Shown here piece by piece: positions 44,271 through 52,468 of a DNA stretch of 64,000 nt. The DNA comes from Spirochaetaceae bacterium (GTDB lineage: Bacteria; Spirochaetota; Leptospiria; Leptospirales; Leptonemataceae). Every line of letters begins with the position of its first letter. The first letter of the stretch is position 1. The notes below the pieces were generated by a model. That model made no database searches. It saw only the letters and a program-made list of their open reading frames with translations, and had not been told where the DNA came from. The DNA lies in NCBI GenBank assembly GCA_002730875.1, contig PCBI01000016.1:160633-224632 (forward strand). Direction: 5' to 3'. Made by a program: the position numbers and the translations under genes.

Positions 44271-46181
44271 TTAGAGATCGCCGTCCACAGGACTGATGAT
44301 TCGAATTACGCTTTGTCTGGCAGCCACGGCGATACGCCCATCGGGAAGCGTGGTGAGTCTGCGCGGACTGTGAAACGTGGCTTCGCCACCCGGACCATCT
44401 AACTGACCCTCTTCGCCGGTTCCCGCCACGGTTGTTACAACGCCGTCCGGAGTGATTCGTCGAATTGCATTATTGAATCGGTCCGCAACCACAATGTTTC
44501 CATCGCGATCGATGGCCAGCCCGTCGGGTCCGCAGAAGGTGCCAAATATACCGGTGCCATCCTGAAAGCCGCACCCATGGGCGCCCGCCAATCTGGAAAC
44601 GATTCCATGTTTGAACTGGTAGACGTTATCCATCTGAGCTACCGTGAAGTAGATGGTGCCATCCTCGGCCACCACAAGCCCCATCGGATTATAATCAAGA
44701 TCCACAACTACCGTATGATTGCCCTGCTGATCCACTCGCAGAATCCGCTCATTGCCATAATCGGCGATGTAGACGGCTCCATCGGGACCTACGTCCAGAT
44801 CAAAAGCGGTAAAGGCTACGAATTGTTCCAGAAAGACGCTAATAGAGTATCGCGTAGAAATCCTGTAAGTGGTGAACAGTTCCGTATCGTTCAGATAGAT
44901 GGTTCCGTCCGGACCTACAGTGATACCGCTAATGGTATCAAACTCCGGGTTGCCATTGTCCGGACCCTCCTGCAGAACTACATAGGTAGCCCCTGTGTCC
45001 GGATGGACCTTTATGACGTTTTCTCCGTTATGCGAAAGGTACAGGTAACCGTTGGGGGCATAATCGATGCCGTACAGATAGGAGATGCCCTCCAACTGTA
45101 GTGTGGAAACGGTTACCGGACTCTGCGGGGCCGGAGACTCGGGCTCGGTACAGATTACCCGCACATTCGTAATATCATGATCGGTGACAATTCCGCTGGC
45201 ATTTTCAATCTCACAGGTGAAGTTGAACGGAATACTCGGTATCTTTATGTTGTATTCCTCGCCGGATTTCACCTCTGAACGAAAAGAGAAGTTCCGGGGA
45301 CTTCCGTCATCGCTCCAGACCTGGATGTATTCGCCTTCCGTAGTGAGTCCCAGATATATATGGCGGTGTAAACCTTCTACCACGCCGCTGATTTTGTAGG
45401 TGGGCTCCGGCGTAGAACATTCCAGAATTACTGCCGGCATGGACATACTGGCATAGCCGCTTGCCTGGCTCAGCGAGCAGTTTTGTCCTTCCGGACTCGA
45501 CAACAGGGAAATGGAATACTGGGTCCCCTCCTCGATCGCTGTCGGGAAGTACCATAAACCATTGGCGGTAATCTGTAGAGTTTCGTTATTGGACTGATTC
45601 TTGAGCTGGACGGTACCGGTCAAACCGCTGGACTGAACAGCAATGTCCCGGTAGACAACCGGGTTGGTTTCGCCGCCGGAGTCGCCCCCGTCCCCGGAAT
45701 CGCCATCTCCGGTTTCTTCGCCGGTATCGCCTCCGTCGCCGGGTCCGGATCCGGGCGGATACCCCAGAAGTCCGAGCCACACATCCACGTACCCGGAACG
45801 GGACGGTCCTATGAAATGGGATTCCGGGCCGCCGGCCCCTACCAATAATTCGAAGCCGGCGCCTATGGAGAATATTTCGAATGCGTAATAGCCTTCCGGC
45901 AAATAGATGCTCAATTCGCCGTTTTCGTTGGTTCGCGCCGACTGGAATCGGGTTAAGGCCGCGGCGGAGGCTTCATTCTTGCTGTAATATACGGTGGTGT
46001 CTCTGAGCGGTTGCCCGCCGAAATCAAAGATGGTCAGATCTATCCTGGAAACAGGCTCCGACTCATTTGACATAGTGGAAAGTAGCAAAGCGCTGGACAG
46101 ATCGCTCTTGCCGGACTGACCGCAGGATAATAACAATGCCGAGGCCAGTAACATAAATGTAATCTTTCTACATGTAAGCAT
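44271..46181 (-). CDS. Lipoprotein with NHL-type beta-propeller
   Basis: 636 residues from ATG 46181, chosen because the lipoprotein signal MLTCRKITFMLLASALLLSC follows directly; the frame stays open another 50 codons without similarity. Order: lipobox LLLSC (~Cys20), a carboxypeptidase-regulatory-like beta domain (~40-120), a Gly/Asp-rich spacer (GDGGDTGEETGDGDSGDGGD), an Ig-like beta region (~175-340), then NHL repeats (~350-636; GLAIDRDGNIVVADRFNNAI, VAGTGEEGQLDGPGG). A surface or periplasmic binding role is likely. Confidence 0.83.
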   Translation of the reverse strand: MLTCRKITFMLLASALLLSCGQSGKSDLSSALLLSTMSNESEPVSRIDLTIFDFGGQPLRDTTVYYSKNEASAAALTRFQSARTNENGELSIYLPEGYYAFEIFSIGAGFELLVGAGGPESHFIGPSRSGYVDVWLGLLGYPPGSGPGDGGDTGEETGDGDSGDGGDSGGETNPVVYRDIAVQSSGLTGTVQLKNQSNNETLQITANGLWYFPTAIEEGTQYSISLLSSPEGQNCSLSQASGYASMSMPAVILECSTPEPTYKISGVVEGLHRHIYLGLTTEGEYIQVWSDDGSPRNFSFRSEVKSGEEYNIKIPSIPFNFTCEIENASGIVTDHDITNVRVICTEPESPAPQSPVTVSTLQLEGISYLYGIDYAPNGYLYLSHNGENVIKVHPDTGATYVVLQEGPDNGNPEFDTISGITVGPDGTIYLNDTELFTTYRISTRYSISVFLEQFVAFTAFDLDVGPDGAVYIADYGNERILRVDQQGNHTVVVDLDYNPMGLVVAEDGTIYFTVAQMDNVYQFKHGIVSRLAGAHGCGFQDGTGIFGTFCGPDGLAIDRDGNIVVADRFNNAIRRITPDGVVTTVAGTGEEGQLDGPGGEATFHSPRRLTTLPDGRIAVAARQSVIRIISPVDGDL

Positions 46182-46230
46182 AGCGGTATGAAGCCACAAC
46201 CGTACAGGGAGCAATTTTTGCAAATTTAAA

Positions 46231-46239
46231 TATGGTATA
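46231..46239 (+). promoter_or_regulatory. Extended -10 promoter candidate
   Basis: TGG followed by TATACT, an extended -10 element with five of six bases of TATAAT, in an A+T-rich patch ahead of the 51-codon frame at 46268. No good -35 is seen at the normal distance, which is usual for extended -10 promoters. Coordinates are approximate to one or two bases. Confidence 0.35.
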
Positions 46240-46267
46240 CTAGTTTTTCGAATGGAGGGGGCTAGGC

Positions 46268-46423
46268 ATGGAAAAGGCAAGCCCGGGCGAAACAAGCCTG
46301 ACCAGGTCAGCGGCGCCCCTCGGGCCGACACAAGCTTCTGGACTTATTGCCTGGATACGACATATTGGTAGCCACACGGTCAGCAAGCCGGAGAGCATAT
46401 CTTATGCGGGCCTGGCCGGGTGA
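46268..46423 (+). CDS. Possible 51-residue small protein
   Basis: ATG to TGA, 51 residues (MEKASPGETSLTRSAAPLGP, then QASGLIAWIRHIGSHTVSK). GGAGG lies nine bases before the ATG and an extended -10 element 29 bp before it. A hairpin starts in its last codons. The 319-bp gap between the divergent NHL lipoprotein gene and the gene at 46501 is otherwise empty. No family is recognised; signals are suggestive, not decisive. Confidence 0.3.
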   Translation: MEKASPGETSLTRSAAPLGPTQASGLIAWIRHIGSHTVSKPESISYAGLAG

Positions 46424-46436
46424 AAACCTGGCCAGG
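46411..46436. repeat. Inverted repeat after the 51-codon frame
   Basis: Arms CCTGGCC / GGCCAGG (7 bp, perfect) with a 12-base loop. It overlaps the stop of the possible small gene and lies 65 bp before the gene at 46501. A weak ATAATCTTGT follows; it could act as an attenuator or 3' end. Confidence 0.4.
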
Positions 46437-46500
46437 ATAATCTTGTACAACCTGATGCCATACATGCGCGGATGTCTGATGTAGTGTTGGAGTAGCAGTT

Positions 46501-47073
46501 ATGTTCTGGATAGGCGATAGATACTTTCGAAAACAGGGCAAGCCGGATAGACCGGATCTACACCGACTGCTGAAAGAAATGGACGTACCATCGGGAACTC
46601 GGGCCGCTGCGGTTACCGAATACTCGGACGTAAATGAGTGGTTCGGCGTTTCAATACTACTGGAGTCGTTCGACCTTTCAGTCGCAACACAGCCGCCGCC
46701 AGGAAGGCAAGACCGTTGGCATTGTCTGATCGCCAGCCGGAGTTTCGCCGATCTGCGGAGTCGCTTTCCCCACTGGCAGGAGTACCTGTGGGAAGAAATA
46801 TCCGAGTTGCCTTCTTTTCTGTCGCTGCTGCCAGGAGCCGGTTCGTCGACGGAGCACGGGGAAGGGCTATCGCAAATGCGCGCTGGATTGGCTCAATTCA
46901 TACGGAATGCGAAGGGCCGATCCGGCGCTCTGAAGGATAACTGGAAAGGCTGGCTGGTGCATGAAATTCCGGAACGATTGGATGAAGATACCACGGCATC
47001 CACAAAATACTATTTTTTCTCCGGGCCAGACCAGGCCACTGTGATCCGAATCTACGAAAAGATAATTCATTAG
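46501..47073 (+). CDS. Unknown cytoplasmic protein
   Basis: 190 residues, no signal peptide or membrane helix. Aromatic and charged (FWIGDRYFRKQGKPDRPDL, EISELPSFLSLLPGAG), with a C-terminal strand-rich end (STKYYFFSGPDQATVIRIYE). The start has AGGAGT-like GGAGTAGCAGTT before the ATG. No family is recognised. It runs directly into a decayed alpha/beta-hydrolase gene, so it may have come in with a rearrangement. Confidence 0.6.
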   Translation: MFWIGDRYFRKQGKPDRPDLHRLLKEMDVPSGTRAAAVTEYSDVNEWFGVSILLESFDLSVATQPPPGRQDRWHCLIASRSFADLRSRFPHWQEYLWEEISELPSFLSLLPGAGSSTEHGEGLSQMRAGLAQFIRNAKGRSGALKDNWKGWLVHEIPERLDEDTTASTKYYFFSGPDQATVIRIYEKIIH

Positions 47074-47476
47074 ATCATCCGACTCGAAAGTCCTGGCGGC
47101 GCCAGGGCCTCCTTTTTGGCCGACTGCTGTAAAGAACTTCGCCGCCATTCCCCGCCAGGAGATCTACGCTTATATGGATTTGCTCAAGCGAAACGATGGA
47201 GGCCGCGCTTTTCTAAGAATCATGAAAGGATTCGAACTTACCGGGGAAGCGAGCCGGCAATGCCGCATAGCCCTGAGCGAAAGAAGCTATCCTATCCAGC
47301 TGATATGGGGTATGAACGATCGGAGTCTTCGATTCAAGAAACATGGTCGCCAGATCATGAAAATCGCCGAGCTGAACGAGTACAAAGCGCTGACGGGAAA
47401 ACACTTCCTGCAAGAGGATAATTGGGAGCAAATCGCCGATTTTGTGGCCGCCCTGGCAAGCCGCAGTAGCGGCTAG
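47066..47476 (+). pseudogene. C-terminal remnant of an alpha/beta-fold hydrolase
   Basis: An open frame from just after a TAA (47063-47065) to TAG 47474-47476 reads AVKNFAAIPRQEIYAYMDLL, then KRNDGGRAFLRIMKGFE, YPIQLIWGMNDRSLRFK and LTGKHFLQEDNWEQIADFVA. This is the cap and C-terminal half of a haloalkane-dehalogenase-like alpha/beta hydrolase: the late acid (GMND) and the catalytic His (KHFLQED) are present, but the nucleophile-elbow half is missing. The internal ATG 47174 has no good ribosome-binding site. The lost 5' half is replaced by the unknown gene at 46501. Confidence 0.65.
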
Positions 47477-47641
47477 CCACATTTCCCTGTGCCTTCAGCG
47501 TTTACTTTCTGTGTACCTTCGAGTCCACTTTCTGCATTAATCCCGACTTTTCGAACGTTGTTCAGCTATTCTAGCAGGATCACTTTCCCGGATATGTCTT
47601 CTTTCTCTTTACAGAGCCACGCTTAACATTCAGTGTGCGCT

Positions 47642-48439
47642 ATGAGCACAGACTTCGAATTCATAAGCTACGAAAAGAAAGATACGGTGGTTCACATCGG
47701 ATTGAACCGACCCCAATCCCGAAACGCAATGAACACCCAGATGCTGCAGGAATTTGCGCTGGCATTGACCAGTTTCGAAGATGACCCGGAAGCTCGTTGC
47801 GCATTGATCTTCGCCCACGGAAAGGCTTTCAGTCTGGGGTTAGAGTTGGACGATGTCTCCGCCTCCATGAAATCCGGCAAGGGTCTCCTCCCGGATGGAG
47901 CGCTGGACCCCTGGGAGGCAGGAAATGGAGCAAGCCGTCGAAGGACCAAACCCATTGTAGTGGCCGTGCACGGTTTCTGTTTTACCCTGGGAATTGAACT
48001 GCTGCTGGCCTGCGATGTTCGATTGGCTGCGCCCGCCACCAAATTCGCGCAGGTCGAAGTTCAGCGTGGAATCATGCCTTTTGGCGGGGCCACTTTTCGC
48101 TTTGTCGAAGCGGCTGGATGGGGAAATGCCATGCGATACATGCTTACCGGCGATGATTTTGGCGCCGACGAAGCGCTACGCATTGGGCTCATTCAGGAAG
48201 TAGTGGAAAAGGATAAGCTACTGGAGCGAGCCGAAACCATTGCTCGCAAGATCGCCGATCAAGCGCCCCTGGCAGTGCAGGCCACCATCGCTTCGGCGCG
48301 AAAAGCGCAATACGAAGGCATTGAAGCCTGCAAGAGCGATCTGCTTCCAGAAACCCTTCGCCTCATGGATACCGAAGATGCGGCGGAGGGAGTACAATCT
48401 TTTCTGGAAAAGCGGAAGGCTAACTACAAAGGGCGTTAG
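47642..48439 (+). CDS. Enoyl-CoA hydratase/isomerase (crotonase) family protein
   Basis: 265 residues from ATG 47642; a GTG nine bases earlier is also in frame. The first oxyanion segment is AHGKAFSLGLELDDV and the second VHGFCFTLGIELLLACDVRLA. A glutamate is present in FAQVEVQRGIMPFGGAT at the usual first catalytic position, unlike in the crotonase gene at 5835. Likely a hydratase or isomerase acting on an acyl-CoA; substrate unknown. The 165 bp upstream are pyrimidine-rich without clear promoter. Confidence 0.88.
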   Translation: MSTDFEFISYEKKDTVVHIGLNRPQSRNAMNTQMLQEFALALTSFEDDPEARCALIFAHGKAFSLGLELDDVSASMKSGKGLLPDGALDPWEAGNGASRRRTKPIVVAVHGFCFTLGIELLLACDVRLAAPATKFAQVEVQRGIMPFGGATFRFVEAAGWGNAMRYMLTGDDFGADEALRIGLIQEVVEKDKLLERAETIARKIADQAPLAVQATIASARKAQYEGIEACKSDLLPETLRLMDTEDAAEGVQSFLEKRKANYKGR

Positions 48440-48710
48440 GAAAAAGCCTTCCGCTTCCGGGCGGGATTCGGTCAACGCAGTAGCTACGATTATCGGTGTA
48501 TTTTAGCCGGTCGTTCCAGTTATTGATTCAATTACAGTTACTGCTTCAGTTCCGGTTGTCGCTTTGGTTGCGATTGTCCATTGGCAGAACGAATGCCGTT
48601 CCGGATTCAGGCAATGGTCAAGTAATCGCGACCCTGCCGGATGCAAGACTCCCCCCTTCATTGTATCATACAAGATTCGTGCGACAAGGAGATTTCACTC
48701 GTTCCCGGCG

Positions 48711-48747
48711 GTTCGCATAACATGCGAATGCAGCGTTTTATGCGAAC
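48711..48747. repeat. 37-bp dyad element, copy 1
   Basis: Perfect arms GTTCGCATAA (48711-48720) and TTATGCGAAC (48738-48747) with a 17-base spacer. An inner TTCGCAT/ATGCGAA hairpin is nested in the left half. It lies in the 421-bp gap between convergent crotonase and alkA genes, where nothing else is recognised. The same 37-bp architecture recurs at 58083, 58143 and 61513. Confidence 0.75.
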
Positions 48748-48860
48748 CCGGTAGCTGGCTGGAATTCTTTGGACAAAGCTGGCGGCCATGCTATGATAAC
48801 AGTTGGGGGGATGGGTGGACCGAACGGGAGTGCCATCGCACGATTCAAACGGAGTGCAAC

Positions 48861-49472
48861 TTACTGCGGAGCGCCGCGATAGTAGTGCCACAGAAAGATG
48901 CAGCCCGAAGTCCTGTGGGGCGACCAGTGCTGCGCTGCCTTGCGGCATTGATCCGGAGTCATTTGTTTTCGCTTTCGCTTGAGTTTGGATAACGCTACCC
49001 GTAAGGCCAGATCGTCGGCGGCGAAAATATCTTTGCGGCCCAGGCCAAACATGAGAAATATCTCGGCCGACCACCGTCCAAGTCCGCGCAGCGACTGTAT
49101 TTTCTTAACTACTTCCTCGTCGCTCCAGCGCTTCATTTTCCCGAAGTCAAGATCGCCGCTTAAAACCGAGCGGGCCAGATTTCGGGCATATTCGACCTTT
49201 CGGGCAGACATACCGCAATTGCGTAGCGCCTCATCCGAAGCAGACTCCAATGCCCGGGGATCTATACTTCCGATCTCGGTTTCTACCTTTTTGAAGATGG
49301 ATGTGGCGGCTTCCTTGCTGATTTGCTGGCTGACGATAATACGAAGTAAGGCATCAAAGCCCTGGCGAACTGGTCTGGGCTCCGGGTAACCGTACTGATC
49401 CAGGGCGCGATCCAGATCTGCATCCAGCGCTCTCAGCGAATCCAGGTTATTTTTTAGTTCGCGGGAAGTCAT
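48861..49472 (-). CDS. DNA-3-methyladenine glycosylase II-like (AlkA, HhH-GPD)
   Basis: 203 residues, lacking the N-terminal domain of E. coli AlkA. The helix-hairpin-helix and catalytic region read IQSLRGLGRWSAEIFLMFGL and then KDIFAADDLAL, with the second Asp of the DD pair as catalytic residue. Start region LLRIIVSQQISKEAA is typical. It removes alkylated bases in base excision repair. The first codons belong to a 19-bp tandem repeat that also fills the upstream region; no Shine-Dalgarno sequence is visible. Confidence 0.9.
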   Translation of the reverse strand: MTSRELKNNLDSLRALDADLDRALDQYGYPEPRPVRQGFDALLRIIVSQQISKEAATSIFKKVETEIGSIDPRALESASDEALRNCGMSARKVEYARNLARSVLSGDLDFGKMKRWSDEEVVKKIQSLRGLGRWSAEIFLMFGLGRKDIFAADDLALRVALSKLKRKRKQMTPDQCRKAAQHWSPHRTSGCIFLWHYYRGAPQ

Positions 49473-49530
49473 ATTTTTCGAAGGTAGTCACGATGTTCGC
49501 GGGAAGTCAGATTGTTTGCCAGAAGTCAGA
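49455..49530 (-). repeat. Four 19-bp imperfect tandem repeats running into the alkA start
   Basis: Read on the minus strand from 49530: TCTGACTTCTGGCAAACAA, TCTGACTTCCCGCGAACAT, CGTGACTACCTTCGAAAAA, TATGACTTCCCGCGAACTA, each exactly 19 bases. The fourth unit contains the alkA ATG (49472-49470) and codons 2-6. The repeat replaces the normal ribosome-binding region. Unit changes would move or duplicate the start context. Confidence 0.8.
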
Positions 49531-49611
49531 TTGTCATGATTATTCTGTTGCGTTTGCATCGACCGCGGCTTTCGGCGCTCAATCGGGTTCTGCTCATGGT
49601 AGTCTTTGCGC

Positions 49612-50334
49612 TCAAGGTTTGCTCCCCAGGACTGCGTATAGCTCATCCTTCAACTCCAGAAACTGTTCTCGGCCCAGGCTGTTCCAATAGAGATTTTTCA
49701 GCGCCAGATAATCCGACTCCGAAATATCCAGGATCTGATCCAGTTCAAAGGAAGCTACAATGTGAGTAGACCATTCATCGGCAATCCTTTCGTCAATGTA
49801 GAAATACCGGTATTTGCGAGTCAAATCCAGCCGTTTTTCGCCGGAAAGACCCAGCCAGAGCCGCCCCACGAACTCACGGTAGTTCGGGTTCAGGTAGAAG
49901 AGTCCATGCGAAAGCTCATGTTTGAGAGTCAATTCGCATTGAAAGAGATTTTGATCCGAGACCAGATCCGGCGCCCGCAAAATGGCAAAGTAGGCCGGCG
50001 AACTGAGATTGCCAGAGGACTCCAGTAACCAGCGCTCCTCAACAGACAATTGCTCGCCATATTCCCGGGAAAACTGCGAAAGATCCTCCTGACTGAAGTT
50101 GCAGCCGTAGAAAAGTTCTTCGAAACGCAATTGGCGCTTTCGCTTCCAGTAGTACTGCACCAGGGGGACGGTGAACACTCGACCGGCAAACACCGGGTTC
50201 TCCAGGTAATGCGAGATCCGGGCCGAGGAATTCAGAAAGTCGTTGGAATTCAGAAGAAGCACTCGGATTGTACCCCATTCCAACGCTACATCTTTTTCTA
50301 GAAGGGGTTGCATGCGCCTAGCCTGCATAAACAA
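49612..50334 (-). CDS. Putative zinc metallopeptidase-like protein (HExxH)
   Basis: 240 residues, no signal peptide. LTLKHELSHGLFYLNPNYREF (~140-160) contains HELSH, an HExxH zinc-binding motif; a downstream glutamate in YIDERIADEWSTH could be the third ligand. The rest is aromatic and acidic with no recognised domain. The context (IDERIADEWSTHIVASFE) resembles zincin-fold proteins in which an Asp/Glu-rich helix follows. Peptidase activity is an inference from the motif. Confidence 0.65.
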   Translation of the reverse strand: MFMQARRMQPLLEKDVALEWGTIRVLLLNSNDFLNSSARISHYLENPVFAGRVFTVPLVQYYWKRKRQLRFEELFYGCNFSQEDLSQFSREYGEQLSVEERWLLESSGNLSSPAYFAILRAPDLVSDQNLFQCELTLKHELSHGLFYLNPNYREFVGRLWLGLSGEKRLDLTRKYRYFYIDERIADEWSTHIVASFELDQILDISESDYLALKNLYWNSLGREQFLELKDELYAVLGSKP

Positions 50335-50360
50335 ATCGGATGCATACCCGACAACTTAAT

Positions 50361-50376
50361 TTCCCCTTCCGGGGAA
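50361..50376. repeat. Short perfect hairpin
   Basis: TTCCCC / GGGGAA arms with a 4-base loop, 27 bp upstream of the metallopeptidase-like start (minus strand) and so in its leader. The remaining ~230 bases up to 50610 have no recognisable feature. Confidence 0.35.
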
Positions 50377-50610
50377 AGAAAGACCGGCCCTGGACCTACT
50401 GTTCCCCTCAACCGGGGATCGGCCTTTCACAGTCTGGCGCGCTGGCCGAAATCTGACGAACGCTGAGAAATCTTTCAGGGACTCGGTGGATGTCTGATTG
50501 CGGGCTAACCCACTTCATTAACTTACTATTCAGGAAATGCCCTCCTTCCATGTCTGCCCGGGCGGACGTTATGGAGCGTCGACTTTCCTGAAGAAACGGA
50601 GTTTTTCTAA

Positions 50611-51402
50611 ATGTGGCTTAGAACCAGCTGTAAATTTGCCTTTGCGATCGAAGTGGACACACCCTTCATCTGGATGCTTCGACCGCGAAGCGGTCCCCTG
50701 CAATGGGTGGCCCGCGAGGAATTCAGGGTCAGGCCTTTCGTTCCGGTGTTCGAATTTACCGATTCTTTTGGAAATCTTTGCCAGCGCCTGGTGGCGCCCC
50801 CTGGCCGGTTCGAGATCCACACCAGCGCCGATGTGTATACGCCGGATACCATCGATCAGGGTTTTGACGCGCCCATGATTCTGGTCCAGCATTTACCGGA
50901 ATCCGTGCTCCATTACCTGTTGCCCAGCCGGTATTGCGAATCTGATCGATTTAACAATATGGCCCATGAGATCGCAAGAGGCGAAAAGCCTGGTTACAAT
51001 CAGGTCGCGGCGATTACTCGGTGGCTGCAATCAGCGATTCGTTTCCAACCCGGGAGCAGCGATATCCCGGTTTCCGCAGTAGAAGTGAATCTACGGCAGT
51101 CCGGAGTCTGTCGAGACTTGTCGCATCTCGGTATAGCGCTTTGCCGCGCCCTTACGATACCAGCCCGTCTGGTCGTAGGATATCTACACGAACTAAAGCC
51201 CATGGATAACCATGCCTGGTTCGAAGCCTTCGTGGGTGGCCGATGGTATAAATTCGACGCCACGCAGGCCTCGGTCCGTGGCGGCTACGTAGCCACCGGT
51301 TATGGTCGCGATGCGGCAGATGTAGCCATCTACAATCAGTTTGGTCCGCCGGTATATCCCCTGGAGCATCTGGTAAGCACCGAAATAATCGACGGCGATT
51401 AA
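50611..51402 (+). CDS. Transglutaminase-like cysteine protease-fold protein
   Basis: 263 residues. The Cys-His-Asp triad of the transglutaminase-like superfamily is clear: SGVCRDLSHLGIALCRALTI (Cys ~168), MDNHAWFEAFVGG (His ~202) and YKFDAT (Asp). The N-terminal region (~1-110) is the beta-rich bacterial transglutaminase N domain type. No signal peptide is seen, so a cytosolic role is likely. It may cleave peptides or cross-link, or act in tetrapeptide modification; substrate unknown. Confidence 0.88.
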   Translation: MWLRTSCKFAFAIEVDTPFIWMLRPRSGPLQWVAREEFRVRPFVPVFEFTDSFGNLCQRLVAPPGRFEIHTSADVYTPDTIDQGFDAPMILVQHLPESVLHYLLPSRYCESDRFNNMAHEIARGEKPGYNQVAAITRWLQSAIRFQPGSSDIPVSAVEVNLRQSGVCRDLSHLGIALCRALTIPARLVVGYLHELKPMDNHAWFEAFVGGRWYKFDATQASVRGGYVATGYGRDAADVAIYNQFGPPVYPLEHLVSTEIIDGD

Positions 51403-51547
51403 GGAGAGGCTGAACAGTATCCGTAACATGACCCGTTTTAGTTTGCAGAGTCAAAGCCCCCTCTGGCAAAACTGACACCCAACGCTCTCACTTTTTTTGG
51501 GCTTTTCTGAGGCCAAACCGGTTGTAAAAGTGCAAGGCGGATATCCA

Positions 51548-52246
51548 ATGACATCAATGAAGACAAAACGCCATCAGATGCGTCGTAGGCATAACGGATT
51601 GCATTCCTTAGCGGGCAGAATCGGTCTGGCGATTGTCTTTTTTGCGGGCAACTGTCTGCTCCACCCGGTTAGCGGCAAGCCGGCTCTGGAGGCCCTGGGC
51701 TTAAGCGAAACGGAGAAAAGCGACATCCAGAATCTACTGCTCCTGCTTGCCCAACCGTCGTCCAGTAGCCCGATCGAAATTAGAATGTTCAATGCAGGTC
51801 TAACTCAGGGCGATATGAGCGGTCTGAGCGGGGCCAATACTATCTGCAATAATTCCGGAAACAAACCTGCGGGAACCACGGCCTTTGCGCTGATATCTAC
51901 CAGTACACAGAGCCTGAACGCACTGCCCGGAGTGCCCACCAACCTGCCAATTAATGGTCCCGGCGGAATTCAAATAGCCGCAAACTGGAACGCTCTGTTT
52001 GGAGCCACGGTCACTCTGGATGCAAGTCTCTTCGATGCCGGGGTTCTACCCGGATCGAACGATCATTTCTACACAGGAACGGATGGGTATGGCGACTATG
52101 TTCCAGGTTACAGTTGCGGCGATTGGGAAACTACGTCCGGTAATGCCACCGTGGGCGAAGCATCTCTTACCAACGAATTCTGGATAGACTCCACCGACCC
52201 GCCCAACTGTACCGATAGCTACTATCTTGTATGCGTGGCATGGTGA
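51548..52246 (+). CDS. DUF1554-type secreted protein of Leptospirales
   Basis: 232 residues from ATG 51548 (GGCGG seven bases upstream). A basic start and hydrophobic signal (LAGRIGLAIVFFAGNCLLHPVSG) precede the mature protein. The C-terminal DUF1554 domain is indicated by MFNAGLTQGDMSGLSGANTI, then FYTGTDGYGDYVPGYSCGDW and the final CTDSYYLVCVAW, a C-type-lectin-like pattern with paired cysteines known in many leptospiral surface proteins. A cysteine near the signal end (GNC) could be a lipidation site but the lipobox is poor. Confidence 0.8.
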   Translation: MTSMKTKRHQMRRRHNGLHSLAGRIGLAIVFFAGNCLLHPVSGKPALEALGLSETEKSDIQNLLLLLAQPSSSSPIEIRMFNAGLTQGDMSGLSGANTICNNSGNKPAGTTAFALISTSTQSLNALPGVPTNLPINGPGGIQIAANWNALFGATVTLDASLFDAGVLPGSNDHFYTGTDGYGDYVPGYSCGDWETTSGNATVGEASLTNEFWIDSTDPPNCTDSYYLVCVAW

Positions 52247-52468
52247 TAAGAAGATCCAGTTGAGGCGACATCAGGGTCGAGTTCAGTGGCGGAAAGTCGG
52301 TATCACCGAAGGTTTCGCCGGGCGGTCCATGCGGCTAATCCTGGAACCGATCTATCCGCGCAAATGAAATGGACAATTTTGCCCGGATTGCCTTTTTGAA
52401 CAATGCTGGAAACCACGAGAAGAAAAGATGAAGAGGGATCTCTAACTCAACTCATCGCAGACCTGGAC

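Noticed and set aside
48564..48992. Plus-strand 142-codon frame in the gap before alkA
   Set aside because: Cysteine- and tryptophan-rich sequence without similarity or ribosome-binding site; it overlaps the conserved 3' end of alkA in antisense.
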